From DATFVA01 sp963764235 (lineage in GTDB: Bacteria > Bacteroidota > Ignavibacteria > Ignavibacteriales > Ignavibacteriaceae), in NCBI GenBank assembly GCA_963764235.1, contig CAVXRO010000014.1, positions 744,001-808,000 on the forward strand: a stretch of 64,000 nt of DNA, in the 5' to 3' direction. Positions 8,344-18,365 of the stretch are shown here, one piece after another (within the stretch, counting starts at the first letter, position 1; each line of letters starts with the position of its first letter). The notes beneath the pieces were generated by a model. That model searched no databases. It was given only the letters and a program-made list of their open reading frames with translations, and was not told the DNA's origin. The translations under genes and the position numbers were made by a program.

Positions 8344-9693
8344 TTATTTAACCTTTCTTCCCAAAATAGATAAAAGATTGATAAAAGGTGAAAGAGGCGG
8401 AGTATAGTTATAATTGATACCTCCTAAAAAATCAGCAGGTGCCTTAAGCTTTATAAGCAAACTTATAATATCACCGTAACCGGAAACTTCCCTGCCTCCG
8501 AAAAAGACAGCGCCGAGAATCTGTTTATTCACTGCGTGGTACACTATCTTTCCAAATACCTGCTCACTCCCGGGCATTACTTTTACAAGGATTGGGGCTG
8601 CAGCCTGCACACTTTTACATGGTATTGAATTCTGCTTCGCTTCTGCTTCGGTAATACCTACGGAAACCTGGAACTTATCCAATATCTTCACGGCAATATT
8701 TTTCACCACTGGTTCAGTAAACGCCGATCCTCCGGCTGCATTTTCACCTGCGATGTGAGCAAAATCGTGAGCGATAGTGGCTAGCGGGAAATAGTCGTTC
8801 TGCTTTGTTATTGCGTTGATTATTTCAATGCAGTCACCACATGCCCAAATGTTTGGGTCTGATGTTTTGAGGTTCCGATCTACTTTTATTCCGCCTTTAT
8901 CAGAAATCTTCAGTCCTGCTTCTTCTGCCAGTTTATTGTTAGGAGAAAAACCCACTGCAGATATTATGAGTTCAGGCTCCAGTATTCTGCCGTCAATATT
9001 AATAGACCTGATAAAACCTTCGGCAGTATTTAGCGACATTTTTTTATATCCCCCAGTAAATGCTATCTTATTCTTTTTCAAAAGTTCATGGATAAGTGTG
9101 CTCACCTCGGGTTCGGTATATGGAAGAGGCAGTTTTGCTTTTTCCACAAGTGTTACATCGATCCCCAACTGATGAAATGCATCCGCGGTTTCCAGTCCAA
9201 TATACCCTGAACCAAAGATTACCACGGAGAGAATATCTTTCGACTTTATAAACTCCATTACGTTCTGAAGATCGGCAATGTTTTTCAGTGTGAAGACATT
9301 GGGGGAAAATTCAGGGAACCCGGGAATCTTATCGGGAACCGAACCCATGGCAAGGATAAGCGAATCGTAATTCTCCTCATAATCCTTTCTTATCCTCCCG
9401 TTATAGACCCTGATAGTTTTTTTACCAGGACTTATACTCAGAACTTCACAATTGGTAAAGGCTTTTACTCCCTTTTCTTTTCTGAAATCTTCCGGGGTAT
9501 AGGTAATAATCTCTTCATACGTGGGGATTTCTCCCGAAAGCACATAGGGTATCTCGCAGGTTCCGGTTGATATAAAATCACCTGATTCAAACATAAGCAC
9601 TTCTGCTTCGGGATTTACCCTTCGTACTTTTGCTGCGGCAGCAGGTCCCGCTGCGTTTCCTCCTATGACAATTATTTTTCGGGGTTTTAGCAC
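8344..9693 (-). CDS. CoA-disulfide reductase / NADH oxidase-like flavoprotein
   Basis: A 449-residue member of the pyridine nucleotide-disulfide oxidoreductase superfamily. It has an FAD-binding GGNAAGPAAAAKVRR at the N-terminus, the single active-site Cys46 in STGTCEIPY (the family pattern is SxxxCGxPY), an NAD(P)H-binding VIFGSGYIGLETADAF at about 158 and a second FAD contact IWACGDCIE. Relatives reduce CoA disulfide, persulfides or oxygen using one Cys. Which of these it does cannot be told from sequence. It lies 8 bases from upp on the same strand. Confidence 0.85.
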   Translation of the reverse strand: MLKPRKIIVIGGNAAGPAAAAKVRRVNPEAEVLMFESGDFISTGTCEIPYVLSGEIPTYEEIITYTPEDFRKEKGVKAFTNCEVLSISPGKKTIRVYNGRIRKDYEENYDSLILAMGSVPDKIPGFPEFSPNVFTLKNIADLQNVMEFIKSKDILSVVIFGSGYIGLETADAFHQLGIDVTLVEKAKLPLPYTEPEVSTLIHELLKKNKIAFTGGYKKMSLNTAEGFIRSINIDGRILEPELIISAVGFSPNNKLAEEAGLKISDKGGIKVDRNLKTSDPNIWACGDCIEIINAITKQNDYFPLATIAHDFAHIAGENAAGGSAFTEPVVKNIAVKILDKFQVSVGITEAEAKQNSIPCKSVQAAAPILVKVMPGSEQVFGKIVYHAVNKQILGAVFFGGREVSGYGDIISLLIKLKAPADFLGGINYNYTPPLSPFINLLSILGRKVK

Positions 9694-9700
9694 TTTTATT

Positions 9701-11011
9701 TTATTTGTTCTTAAAGCTCAATGTAAAGGGCACACCGTAAAATCCGAATAGTTCACGGATCTTATTTTCCAGGAACCTCTTATAGTGGTCAGGTATATCC
9801 TTGGGATAATTCGAGAAAAAAAGGAAAACAGGATAATTGTCTCCCACCTGGGTAATGTATTTTATTTTTACTTCCCTGCCGGTATGTGTTGAAGGGGGAG
9901 GATTCCGTTCAATTTCCTCAAGAAGCTTGTCGTTCAGTTCACTGGTAGGGATCTTCTTTTTCCTCTCAGCACTTACCTCTTTTGCCAGGTCAATTACTTT
10001 GAAAATTCTCTGCTTTGTTAACGCGGAGATAAAAATAACCGGGAAGTAGCTTGTTCTCCCAAGCTTATCTTTTATTGCCAGTTCGAACTGCCTGGCAGTA
10101 TTCGTATCCTTTTCAACAAGATCCCATTTATTTACGGCAATGATTATCCCTTTTCTCCAGCGGACAGCCTCATCGATGATTTTCTGATCCTGCCTGTCAA
10201 GCCCTACTACCGAATCGATCATTATTACCGCCACATCGCACTCTCCTATAGAGCGCAGTGTCCTTAACATAGAAAAGAACTCGATGCTTTCCTCAATGCG
10301 CTTCTTCTTCCTGAGTCCCGCCGTGTCTACCAGTATGATCTCCTCACCGTAATACTTAAGGACGGAGTCGAGACTGTCGCGTGTCGTTCCGGGAATTTCT
10401 GTTACAATGCTTCTGTCGTAACCAAGAAGAGCATTGGTGAGAGATGATTTGCCAACATTAGGCCGGCCGACAACAGCAATCTTCAGCCGGGAATCTTCCG
10501 ATTCCTTTTCCATTTCAGGAAAATCATCGGTAAGGTCATCAAGGAAATCTCCTATCTTCCTTCCGGCGAGTGCCGAAACATCATACAACTTATCTACACC
10601 GAATTTATAAAACTCGGCAGCCATAGGCTCATATTTTACAGAGTCGACTTTATTAACTAGAAGAAAATATTTCTTGCCCGAATTCCGGAGAAGTATGGCA
10701 ATTTCTTCATCAAAAGGACTAATTCCCGTGCGTGCATCAACCAGAAAAATTATCGAATCGGCCTGGCTTATCGCGATCTCTACCTGTTCACGAATTGCGG
10801 TTTCAAATAGATCGCCTGAATCAGGCACATATCCGCCTGTATCCATAAGCTGATACTTTTTACCCGCCCATTCAGCCTCACCGTAATTCCTGTCGCGTGT
10901 TACCCCGCTTGCATCATCAACAATTGCCTCCCTTTTGCCCACAAGCCTGTTAAAGAGAGTTGATTTTCCTACGTTAGGTCTTCCAACAATTACAACAATC
11001 GGTATTTTCAT
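9701..11011 (-). CDS. der: Ribosome-associated GTPase Der (EngA)
   Basis: Two tandem GTPase domains are visible: GRPNVGKSTLFNRL with DTGGY near the N-terminus, and GRPNVGKSSLTNAL with DTAGLRKK in the second half, followed by a KH-like C-terminal domain (KYITQVGDNYP). This is the hallmark of Der, which acts in 50S subunit assembly. An open frame continues upstream to 11128, but the 39 extra residues carry no conserved motif. The start at 11011 (MKIPIVVIVG) gives 436 residues, the family length, and is preferred. The gap to the flavoprotein gene is 7 bases. Confidence 0.96.
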   Translation of the reverse strand: MKIPIVVIVGRPNVGKSTLFNRLVGKREAIVDDASGVTRDRNYGEAEWAGKKYQLMDTGGYVPDSGDLFETAIREQVEIAISQADSIIFLVDARTGISPFDEEIAILLRNSGKKYFLLVNKVDSVKYEPMAAEFYKFGVDKLYDVSALAGRKIGDFLDDLTDDFPEMEKESEDSRLKIAVVGRPNVGKSSLTNALLGYDRSIVTEIPGTTRDSLDSVLKYYGEEIILVDTAGLRKKKRIEESIEFFSMLRTLRSIGECDVAVIMIDSVVGLDRQDQKIIDEAVRWRKGIIIAVNKWDLVEKDTNTARQFELAIKDKLGRTSYFPVIFISALTKQRIFKVIDLAKEVSAERKKKIPTSELNDKLLEEIERNPPPSTHTGREVKIKYITQVGDNYPVFLFFSNYPKDIPDHYKRFLENKIRELFGFYGVPFTLSFKNK

Positions 11012-11173
11012 ATGTATTAAGTTTAATAATTTGGGGTTAAAATATAAAGCTGTTCCCCATAGCATCAAAGGAAGGAGTCGAACTGCTGATAAATTAAACA
11101 AGTACCGGCTCGTTCTGCACGGAACCACGCTTCAGGGTTAGTGGTCAATTTGAGATTTTTTAACAGAGGAATC

Positions 11174-12055
11174 TTAGAAACTGAATTTCAGATTCAGCGT
11201 CGGTACGAGTTCTATGTAATCGGCATACTGCCTGTTCTCAACTGTAACCCGGGCAACCAGTTCTTTATTATATATGGTAGTGCTCCAGTATGCATCTATA
11301 GCGCTGAGGAAATGGTTTATGTATATTCCGATCACTGCTTTTGATGCGGTATTATAATAATCGTTCGCCGTTGCTCTCATCCCGCTATACTGATGGAACA
11401 ATGGGGAGACATTAAATCCAAAGGAGGAACTATAATCAGCCCAACCGGCCCGGAATTGATGATACTTTCCTATCATTTCGTAATACTGCTGCTCACCGTA
11501 ATAAGCAAGCTGGTGAGAAAGATCGGGATACTGGACCTCTACAGCATGGATATCATCAAAGTTAACTCTTTCCCATGCAGGTTTAGAATTATCGGGATCA
11601 ATAGGAATATTTCCATTGTAATTAGAATTAAGCCAGCTAGCATACAGAACTGCACTCCACCCAGTAGAGTCTGTAATATTGTCAGCAAAATGTTCAAAGG
11701 CATCTGTAGCGTCGTTACCCTTACGATCATAGATAACCGCTGTTGCAATTACCGCTGCCTCAATTGCCACGAAGATCCCGGCTTTCCAGTAGCTTTCGGC
11801 ATAAACTTCTCCGGCTCCCGGAATGATAAGTGAAAATAGCGCACCAAGCCAGGGAGATTTTTTGTCTTTAAATTGAGGATCATATTTTAGAATCTTAATC
11901 TCTTTCTCGACAGCATCAAAAGAGATTCTGTTATCAAGCTGCAGATTGCCGGATAAAATTATGTTTGAAGAATTCTCCTTATTAACAATCATTCCTTTTT
12001 CACAGGGATCTGCTCTCAATTTGCGCAGAGGAGAATCCGGCTGCAATGCAAACAA
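11174..12055 (-). CDS. DUF5683-like exported protein, apparently frameshifted from its signal peptide
   Basis: The 293-residue frame contains SPWLGALFSLIIPGAGEVYA and YWKAGIFVAIEAAV, the membrane-associated signature of DUF5683-type proteins, and ends in a beta-rich tail finishing in FSF, as in outer-membrane-linked proteins. The N-terminus of this frame is not a signal peptide. One base out of frame, an ATG at 12086 encodes a perfect signal peptide (MNRTSFLFIVLVCIAAGFSS then AQ) that ends at a TGA at 12000. Removing one C near 12006 would join the two. The function is unknown; genes of this type sit beside secretion and surface genes. Confidence 0.7.
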   Translation of the reverse strand: MFALQPDSPLRKLRADPCEKGMIVNKENSSNIILSGNLQLDNRISFDAVEKEIKILKYDPQFKDKKSPWLGALFSLIIPGAGEVYAESYWKAGIFVAIEAAVIATAVIYDRKGNDATDAFEHFADNITDSTGWSAVLYASWLNSNYNGNIPIDPDNSKPAWERVNFDDIHAVEVQYPDLSHQLAYYGEQQYYEMIGKYHQFRAGWADYSSSFGFNVSPLFHQYSGMRATANDYYNTASKAVIGIYINHFLSAIDAYWSTTIYNKELVARVTVENRQYADYIELVPTLNLKFSF

Positions 12056-12112
12056 GAACTATAAAAAGAAAACTTGTGCGATTCATGATACCCTCATAAA
12101 ATTGTTGTGTCG

Positions 12113-15100
12113 TTAAAAATCGAATCCGAATAATATTCCTCCGTAAAATCTCCATTCTTTCCCATAGGTAATATTTTCATTATTAACTTTTCTCGTTACT
12201 TTATCAAAACCATATGATGCATTAAAGAAAAGATTTGTGGGGAACAGGTAATATGAATTCATCTGCACCCTCAGTTCAACACCCGCACCCTTCTTAAAAG
12301 TATCAAGTGCCGGTATCTTTCCGTTCCAGGCATTTCCCAGATCGCCGTAGAAAGCTAAGAATATTTTGTCAAGATAAACATGTCCAATCCTTGTATCTAT
12401 TTCCCTGAAGAGAGGAAAACGATAAGTTAAATTCAGCCAGGCCAGTTCATTTCCACTGATGGCATAAAACGGGTATGCCTTCATACCTATCAGTCCGCCC
12501 AGGTAGAAGTCGAAGAAATCAGGAACCTGCGGACCAAGTATCGTACCTCCGCGAAGCTGTGCTGTCAATGTATGTGCCCTGAATGGAAGAGGAAAATGCA
12601 GCTTTGAGTTCAGCTCAACTTTATGAAAATTATATTTTTGATAAACTGGCTTCAGTAAACCATCATCCTGAGTGACCTCACCTGTAGGATTGAACTTATT
12701 GAATTCATAATCGTATTGGAACTGAACCTGCGCACCAACGGGATTTATTTCCATATCCCTAGAAGGAAGTATAAGATCAAGGTTATAAGTAAATCTTATG
12801 TTTCTCCCTATGAAGTATTCGTCATTCGTCGTCGGATAGAGTAAAGTAGTATTGGGAACAATGAAACTACCTAAAGTTGCAGTGTACCGACTCCAGATAA
12901 AACGAAATTCGATATTCTGATTCCTTGAAATGATCCGGTGTTTAGCAGCTAAATCCACTTCGAACAGGTTATACGCAACATCAGTATTTGTAACATCCGA
13001 ATATTGAACTGTTCCATCAGGAAGAGTATCAGCTCCAAAAGCAAGATCTATATCTGACTTTCGGCTTATGTTGTAAAGTTCCAGTGAAAGCTCGGGTTTA
13101 ATTCCAAGATTAAATAACAAAGGCAGCTTATTCCGGTATTCGAAGATCAGGAACAGGTCTCTTTCCATCCGTGCATTAATTGATCCTCCTGCAAATAATG
13201 AATAGCGGTTCAGCATATCACTGGATGAGACATATACACCGGGTTTCAGTTTCTCAATGAAGCTGTTTCCGGTATTGTAGTTGTCAAAACGAATAAACGG
13301 GAAGAATGATAACCTTGAAAAAGCGCCGCTGTATTTTTCTTCTCTGTAATCAGGGGTTTCGTAATCGTTATAATTTCTCAAATGGTCTATATCAAAATTC
13401 GCTAAATCGCCTTTCGGTATATCTTTGCCTAAAGGAGGATTATCCGTCCAGACGTATTTTTCATCTCTTTCTACTTTCGACTGTTCTCCCGGGGTGATCT
13501 TAAATATTTTATATCCGGCTGATGTATACCCGGCATATAATATCGTCCCGTCATCGGAAACAGAAGGCATAAACGCACCGCCGAGTACGTTGGTCAGTCT
13601 CGTCTTCTCCCCAGTTGCCGGGTTATATTTGTATATATTGAAGATGCCTGTTTCGTCGGATGAATAAATAAGATCTCCGTCAGCGGCAAAGTCGGGATTT
13701 CTCTCATCGGTCGGAGTAGCAATTATATTCCTGTAATTACTCCCGTCTGTATCAACCCGTGCGATATCCCTTCCGTGAGTATAGGAATAATCGAATACTA
13801 TAAATGAATCATCATTGGAAAATTTAGGATTGTAAACCTGCTCGCCGTTCTCAAAGAAGGTCAGCCGTTTGAAATTTTTTCCGTCAATGTCGACCATTCC
13901 AAGGTTAGTTGTCCCGTCCTTCTGGAAAAGGAAGACTATTTTTTTACCGTCGTGGGAAACCGCGGGCTGATTTGCACGGAGGTCGTGTGTGAGTCTTGTT
14001 TCCTCGTCTTTATCAATATCGTACAGATAAAGATCGTGAACATTATACCAGTTGGGATTATCATCTGTGAGTTTTGCATAAATAATCTTATTCTCATTCC
14101 CTACCCAGCCCATAGTTGATCTGACACCGGAAACAAGTTCTTTATCTTCACCTGTTGTTACATTATGCAGATAAATTCCTGCGGGTGCAAAGTAATCTGA
14201 GGATTTATTTGAAATATAGATAAAACGTCTACCGTCTTTCGACCAGGTGGGATAAAAGTTCCCAAATCCTTCCTCATCGACGAGGTCGCCTGTCACAAGA
14301 TTATCAACGACCTCAGCAGACCGCTTTCTATAATCTGCGGTAATATAATCTTTCCATTCACTATAAATTTCATCCCCGTCTTTACCGAGCACATCCTTAA
14401 AAGCCGCATCGATGGTAAAGTTCGTAAGTTTGCCGAGTGCATGGGTAATTTCTTTCAGTTTCTCCTCACCGTACCGCTGGGAGATGTAACGGGTAAGAGC
14501 AAAACCCGCGTTGTATACCGATTCATTGCCAAGACTCGTTTTCCCGAATTCGCCCATCTGATTCCACGTAAGCATCTTTCCGTTCAGTGCATATTCCCTC
14601 AGTATCATATCCCTGTGGGTGTCCCACTGATCATAGTTAAACTCTTTCCTCATATACTGAGCAGTTCCTTCGGCAAACCATGCAGGCATATTCACAGATG
14701 AAAGCGGATAGGATACTATAACATTCGGGTAGCCGTAAAGGATATCGGGTCTTCTTTCATCTTCATAATTCAGTACCTGTAGAAACACAGCCGGGATGCT
14801 TCGGGTCATTTTCATAGACGACTGAATCTGCACCATATGAGTGAATTCGTGCGAGATCACATTTCGCAGCCAGTTGTGTGCACCCCGGAGATCAAAATCC
14901 AGTGCACTCGTCCATATCTCAATCTTGTTATCGAAGAAATAGGTAGCACCGTTTGAATAATCGTCGATGTCCTTTATAACAAAATGAACCGTGCCGGGTT
15001 CATAATCATATAAAGATGTAATGGGACCCCAAACCTCGTCGGCTATTTTACATACCACCCGCGCGGTTCTTTCGGCTCCCTCGTGGAAATGAACTTCAAC

Positions 15101-15211
15101 GTGCTTTCCTTTGATGGTATACCAGTTAAGCTCAGGATGAAACTCCGTAAACTGGCCGAAGGCGGTAATGTTCAATAAGAATACTAGTGTCAGAGAAAGA
15201 AATATTTTCAT
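12113..15211 (-). CDS. Gluzincin (peptidase MA-like) / PD40 beta-propeller / Omp85-like barrel fusion protein
   Basis: A 1032-residue exported protein. The signal peptide covers about residues 1-20. A metalloprotease domain follows with an intact zinc site HEFTH (121-125) and the third ligand in WFAEGTAQ (Glu181). Residues about 310-590 hold at least five PD40/TolB-like propeller repeats (FYPTWSKDGRRF, QPAVSHDGKKIV, NPKFSNDDSFIV and so on). The last ~400 residues are beta-rich and contain FYLGGLIGMKAYPFYA, resembling the Omp85 surface-antigen barrel, with a terminal Phe. It therefore appears to be an outer-membrane protein carrying an exposed or periplasmic protease and propeller. It lies 121 bases below the M6-like gene on the same strand. 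Confidence 0.8.
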   Translation of the reverse strand: MKIFLSLTLVFLLNITAFGQFTEFHPELNWYTIKGKHVEVHFHEGAERTARVVCKIADEVWGPITSLYDYEPGTVHFVIKDIDDYSNGATYFFDNKIEIWTSALDFDLRGAHNWLRNVISHEFTHMVQIQSSMKMTRSIPAVFLQVLNYEDERRPDILYGYPNVIVSYPLSSVNMPAWFAEGTAQYMRKEFNYDQWDTHRDMILREYALNGKMLTWNQMGEFGKTSLGNESVYNAGFALTRYISQRYGEEKLKEITHALGKLTNFTIDAAFKDVLGKDGDEIYSEWKDYITADYRKRSAEVVDNLVTGDLVDEEGFGNFYPTWSKDGRRFIYISNKSSDYFAPAGIYLHNVTTGEDKELVSGVRSTMGWVGNENKIIYAKLTDDNPNWYNVHDLYLYDIDKDEETRLTHDLRANQPAVSHDGKKIVFLFQKDGTTNLGMVDIDGKNFKRLTFFENGEQVYNPKFSNDDSFIVFDYSYTHGRDIARVDTDGSNYRNIIATPTDERNPDFAADGDLIYSSDETGIFNIYKYNPATGEKTRLTNVLGGAFMPSVSDDGTILYAGYTSAGYKIFKITPGEQSKVERDEKYVWTDNPPLGKDIPKGDLANFDIDHLRNYNDYETPDYREEKYSGAFSRLSFFPFIRFDNYNTGNSFIEKLKPGVYVSSSDMLNRYSLFAGGSINARMERDLFLIFEYRNKLPLLFNLGIKPELSLELYNISRKSDIDLAFGADTLPDGTVQYSDVTNTDVAYNLFEVDLAAKHRIISRNQNIEFRFIWSRYTATLGSFIVPNTTLLYPTTNDEYFIGRNIRFTYNLDLILPSRDMEINPVGAQVQFQYDYEFNKFNPTGEVTQDDGLLKPVYQKYNFHKVELNSKLHFPLPFRAHTLTAQLRGGTILGPQVPDFFDFYLGGLIGMKAYPFYAISGNELAWLNLTYRFPLFREIDTRIGHVYLDKIFLAFYGDLGNAWNGKIPALDTFKKGAGVELRVQMNSYYLFPTNLFFNASYGFDKVTRKVNNENITYGKEWRFYGGILFGFDF

Positions 15212-15332
15212 AAAAAGTTTAATTCATTTTTTGGATTTGATGAACAGACAAACTGCATTACACAAATCAGGCAAGTTGATGAGTTTTTAGAAGTTATTCA
15301 GATTTTATCCTCAAAGTTGAAGTGATTATTTT

Positions 15333-18300
15333 TTATTTCACTACAGCAATTTTGATTATTTTAGAATCCGTTTTACCGCTAACGCCTGTGACTTCAATCC
15401 TTGCAAGGTATACGCCGCTCTGAATATTGCCTACATTCCAGACTGTTTCATTATCCAGTCCGCCCCGAGCGTTGTCGTTAAGTTCAGCGACATAATCTCC
15501 CGCAAGATCGAAGATCCTGATATTTATCTTTGCATCCTCAGAGACATAGTATCTTATGTAGGTCTGGCCATCATAAACAGGATTAGGATAATTGTAAGCC
15601 CTGTCGACAGGAAAGAATCCTGCTGTCTTGTTCTGACCGGAAGCTGCTTTAGCAAAAGAACTATTTTCAGGGTTTCCGTACTCACCGCCCCAGAAGATAT
15701 TACCTTCTGTCAGTCCGATGCTCCAGGCAGACAGATTCATATCACTGTTAAAAGCTGCAAGTGAAATTTTTCCGTTATCCGTATATAACACCGGATAGGA
15801 AGCAAGTCCGGAACCGGTTGATATCGGGAACCCGTACATTACCTTTCCGGTACCTCCGTCAATTGCGAATATCCTGCCGTCAATGGTTGAAGCAATTATT
15901 TCCGCATTATCGTCGCCCTCGAAATCGGCCGCAAGTATATTACCGGTAAATTCCTGGCTGTCAGGATCTTTAAATGGGAAATTGTCAGCGAGCGATCCAT
16001 TTAAGTTCCTTGCCTCGATCGTTTCCCCGTTGTTATAGATAATGTAATTCTCTCCGTCCTGTTTTAGATCTGCGATTGCAAAAGAATTTATTTCCGATGA
16101 GCCGGCCACATTCCACTTAGCCAGAACATTACTTCCCGAAATAATATAAAAGTTTTTTAAACTTGTCAGAACAACAGCGATGTAATTGCCGGATCCATCT
16201 TTGGTTATTTCCAGTTTAAGAGGAGTATCATCACGGAAACTTACACTATTTCCGTCATTATCCTGGTAGCCTTTATAGGGCACTGTCCTGTTAACCGAAG
16301 AAAAAATTGCAGCGATAAAACCGCTGTCTGCGGCAATCTGCTGCACTGTAAGATCGGTTCCGAAACTAAGGCTATCCTGAGCTACCATCAAAGTTGAAGG
16401 AAGTTCTGCCGGTTTATACATGACAATTTTTCCATCTGATGTACCAGTCAGTATCTGAGGCTGGTGAGCATCAGGTGTATACCTTATTACCGGTGCAGTT
16501 GTTATGACGTTGCCTGTATTTAATCCGGCCAGTAATTGTTCTGTTCCATCAGTGAGATACGCATTCAAATATTTTCCATTTGTTCCAACGAGGTGCTGCG
16601 TATTCAGGGAGAGGAAAGAAGCAATCTTTTTACCGGAAAGAATGCCGGAACCAGAAACCGCCTCTGTACCATCGCCATTTAAAATATGCAGTGCGGAATC
16701 TGCCTGAAGGGCGAATGTAAAATAGTTTTGAACTGAAGTAAGATAAAATCTACTGCCTGAATATCCGGTACTCCTGGAAAATAAAGGAACGATTGTGGAG
16801 TCACCATAAGATATACTGAAACTCATAGTATTGCTGATGTCAGAAAATCCCGACATAGTGATAAGACTGTTCGCTCCAGAATTCGTAACTGCCGGAGGTC
16901 TTGTATCTTTGGAAAACCTGTTTTCATAAAGTTCAGCCGGGTTATCGCGGTACCAGAAGTCCTCCGGACTTCCTTCTCCAATAACCACATCTCCGAAAAT
17001 CGTGGTAAACTGTTCGCCTATGTCCTGAACACCGTCAGCTTCTTCTACGTCAACGCCGCGGTTGTACTTATCAGTATTTATTTTGTTGGAAGCAATTTTA
17101 GCATCTATAATATTCTGATCAATATGCCATATAACAATTCCATTACCGGGCACCGCCCAGTCAAACTCATCAACGTCCGTAACGACACCGTCAACCGAAT
17201 CCACATCGTAGCTATAATATCCTGTAGTATCCTTAGTAAAAGTTCTGGTGAATGAACTTCCGTTAACCTGGTAAGTAATTTTTGAACCGTCTTTGTTAGC
17301 ATCCCTCTCCCTGTTCTCAACAAGGTAATACTCAGTTGAATTTATCGGGATTTTAAGTATTGTCGTATCAGTTAAACCGGCTGCCAGGTCTGCAGTAACA
17401 TTAACAGAATAATTACCAGGATTCACTTCAACAGGCTGGGCCCAGCCGAGGAATATTTTCTCCCAGGCAGATGGTTCCGGGGGATAAATTCCATTATAGG
17501 CAAAGATCGCCTGGCCATCCATCAGGCCGAATCTGCCGATAGCACTTAATCCTGTTTCTGTATCGAAAAGATCCGGAAGTCCGAGATGACTTCCTACACT
17601 CGCAGCAATCAGTCCATTTATAGATACCTGGAATAAAACAGAACCACCGATTGTTTCAATTTCACGGCTTTCTGTTTCAGGAATAATCATAGTGTTCTTA
17701 ATATTAAAGCTGCCTCCAGACACAGGGAACCCACTGAAATCAGTACCAAATATATTCTGGAGCGCATCGAGGCTGAGGTAAACTGACGGAAGATCATTTT
17801 CATTTCCTATACTTCCGGGAAGTGAAATATCACGTCCTACTCCTGCGTGAAAAATCGTAAAGATATCATAATCTGAAAAATCGAAGCCGGGATTCATTGC
17901 ATCCACTTTCTGCCACACTTCCTGCGAAAAATCTGCCAGGGCGGAAAAATCATCCGAGTTATTGGGTGGTGAATAATTTCTCATCGTCTGCGATACCGAA
18001 AATGTATCCGGCAGAACTGTATACTGAATAAACAGCTGTCCGTTCGAAACTTTTTCAAAGTAATTCTTTGCGAATTTCAGATGAGCTTCAAAGTATGATT
18101 TATCGTGAGGTAAAGGGTCTAATATAGTATTTCCGTAATCCTGTGTATAGATTGAACCAAATTTTCCGTTTCCGAATGTTGTTCCGTCACGGTCATTCTG
18201 GAAGTTAACCATTACAGCAAGAATTTTTAATGTATCTCCGGCAGTTATTTCCGCCGGGTTGGAGGGAGAAAAAGGATTAAGTTTTCCAATAAATGTTTGG

Positions 18301-18359
18301 GCAGATAAACTGCCCAAACCAAACAGAACGAGAAATGTTAACGGGAATATTCTATGCAT
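15333..18359 (-). CDS. M6-like secreted protein with degenerate zinc site and T9SS sorting domain
   Basis: A 1008-residue protein with a signal peptide (1-20), an M6-peptidase-like region (about 30-500) and a FG-GAP/VCBS-like repeat region (about 620-860), ending in a T9SS type A sorting domain (about 915-1008: YNYPNPVYDGQTYIRYYVS, then KIIKIAVVK). The M6 metal motif normally reads HExGHxLGLPD; here it is ASVGSHLGLPD (residues 253-263). Both zinc His and the catalytic Glu are gone, so it is predicted not to be a protease. It lies 6 bases after porV and is probably cotranscribed with it. As a CTD protein it should be a substrate of PorU/PorV and end up on the cell surface or be secreted. Confidence 0.85.
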   Translation of the reverse strand: MHRIFPLTFLVLFGLGSLSAQTFIGKLNPFSPSNPAEITAGDTLKILAVMVNFQNDRDGTTFGNGKFGSIYTQDYGNTILDPLPHDKSYFEAHLKFAKNYFEKVSNGQLFIQYTVLPDTFSVSQTMRNYSPPNNSDDFSALADFSQEVWQKVDAMNPGFDFSDYDIFTIFHAGVGRDISLPGSIGNENDLPSVYLSLDALQNIFGTDFSGFPVSGGSFNIKNTMIIPETESREIETIGGSVLFQVSINGLIAASVGSHLGLPDLFDTETGLSAIGRFGLMDGQAIFAYNGIYPPEPSAWEKIFLGWAQPVEVNPGNYSVNVTADLAAGLTDTTILKIPINSTEYYLVENRERDANKDGSKITYQVNGSSFTRTFTKDTTGYYSYDVDSVDGVVTDVDEFDWAVPGNGIVIWHIDQNIIDAKIASNKINTDKYNRGVDVEEADGVQDIGEQFTTIFGDVVIGEGSPEDFWYRDNPAELYENRFSKDTRPPAVTNSGANSLITMSGFSDISNTMSFSISYGDSTIVPLFSRSTGYSGSRFYLTSVQNYFTFALQADSALHILNGDGTEAVSGSGILSGKKIASFLSLNTQHLVGTNGKYLNAYLTDGTEQLLAGLNTGNVITTAPVIRYTPDAHQPQILTGTSDGKIVMYKPAELPSTLMVAQDSLSFGTDLTVQQIAADSGFIAAIFSSVNRTVPYKGYQDNDGNSVSFRDDTPLKLEITKDGSGNYIAVVLTSLKNFYIISGSNVLAKWNVAGSSEINSFAIADLKQDGENYIIYNNGETIEARNLNGSLADNFPFKDPDSQEFTGNILAADFEGDDNAEIIASTIDGRIFAIDGGTGKVMYGFPISTGSGLASYPVLYTDNGKISLAAFNSDMNLSAWSIGLTEGNIFWGGEYGNPENSSFAKAASGQNKTAGFFPVDRAYNYPNPVYDGQTYIRYYVSEDAKINIRIFDLAGDYVAELNDNARGGLDNETVWNVGNIQSGVYLARIEVTGVSGKTDSKIIKIAVVK

Positions 18360-18365
18360 AAGAGA

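Noticed and set aside
11060..11135. tRNA-like stretch with GGAGTCGAACTGC
   Set aside because: It contains a T-loop-like word, but the flanking bases do not pair into T, anticodon or acceptor stems.
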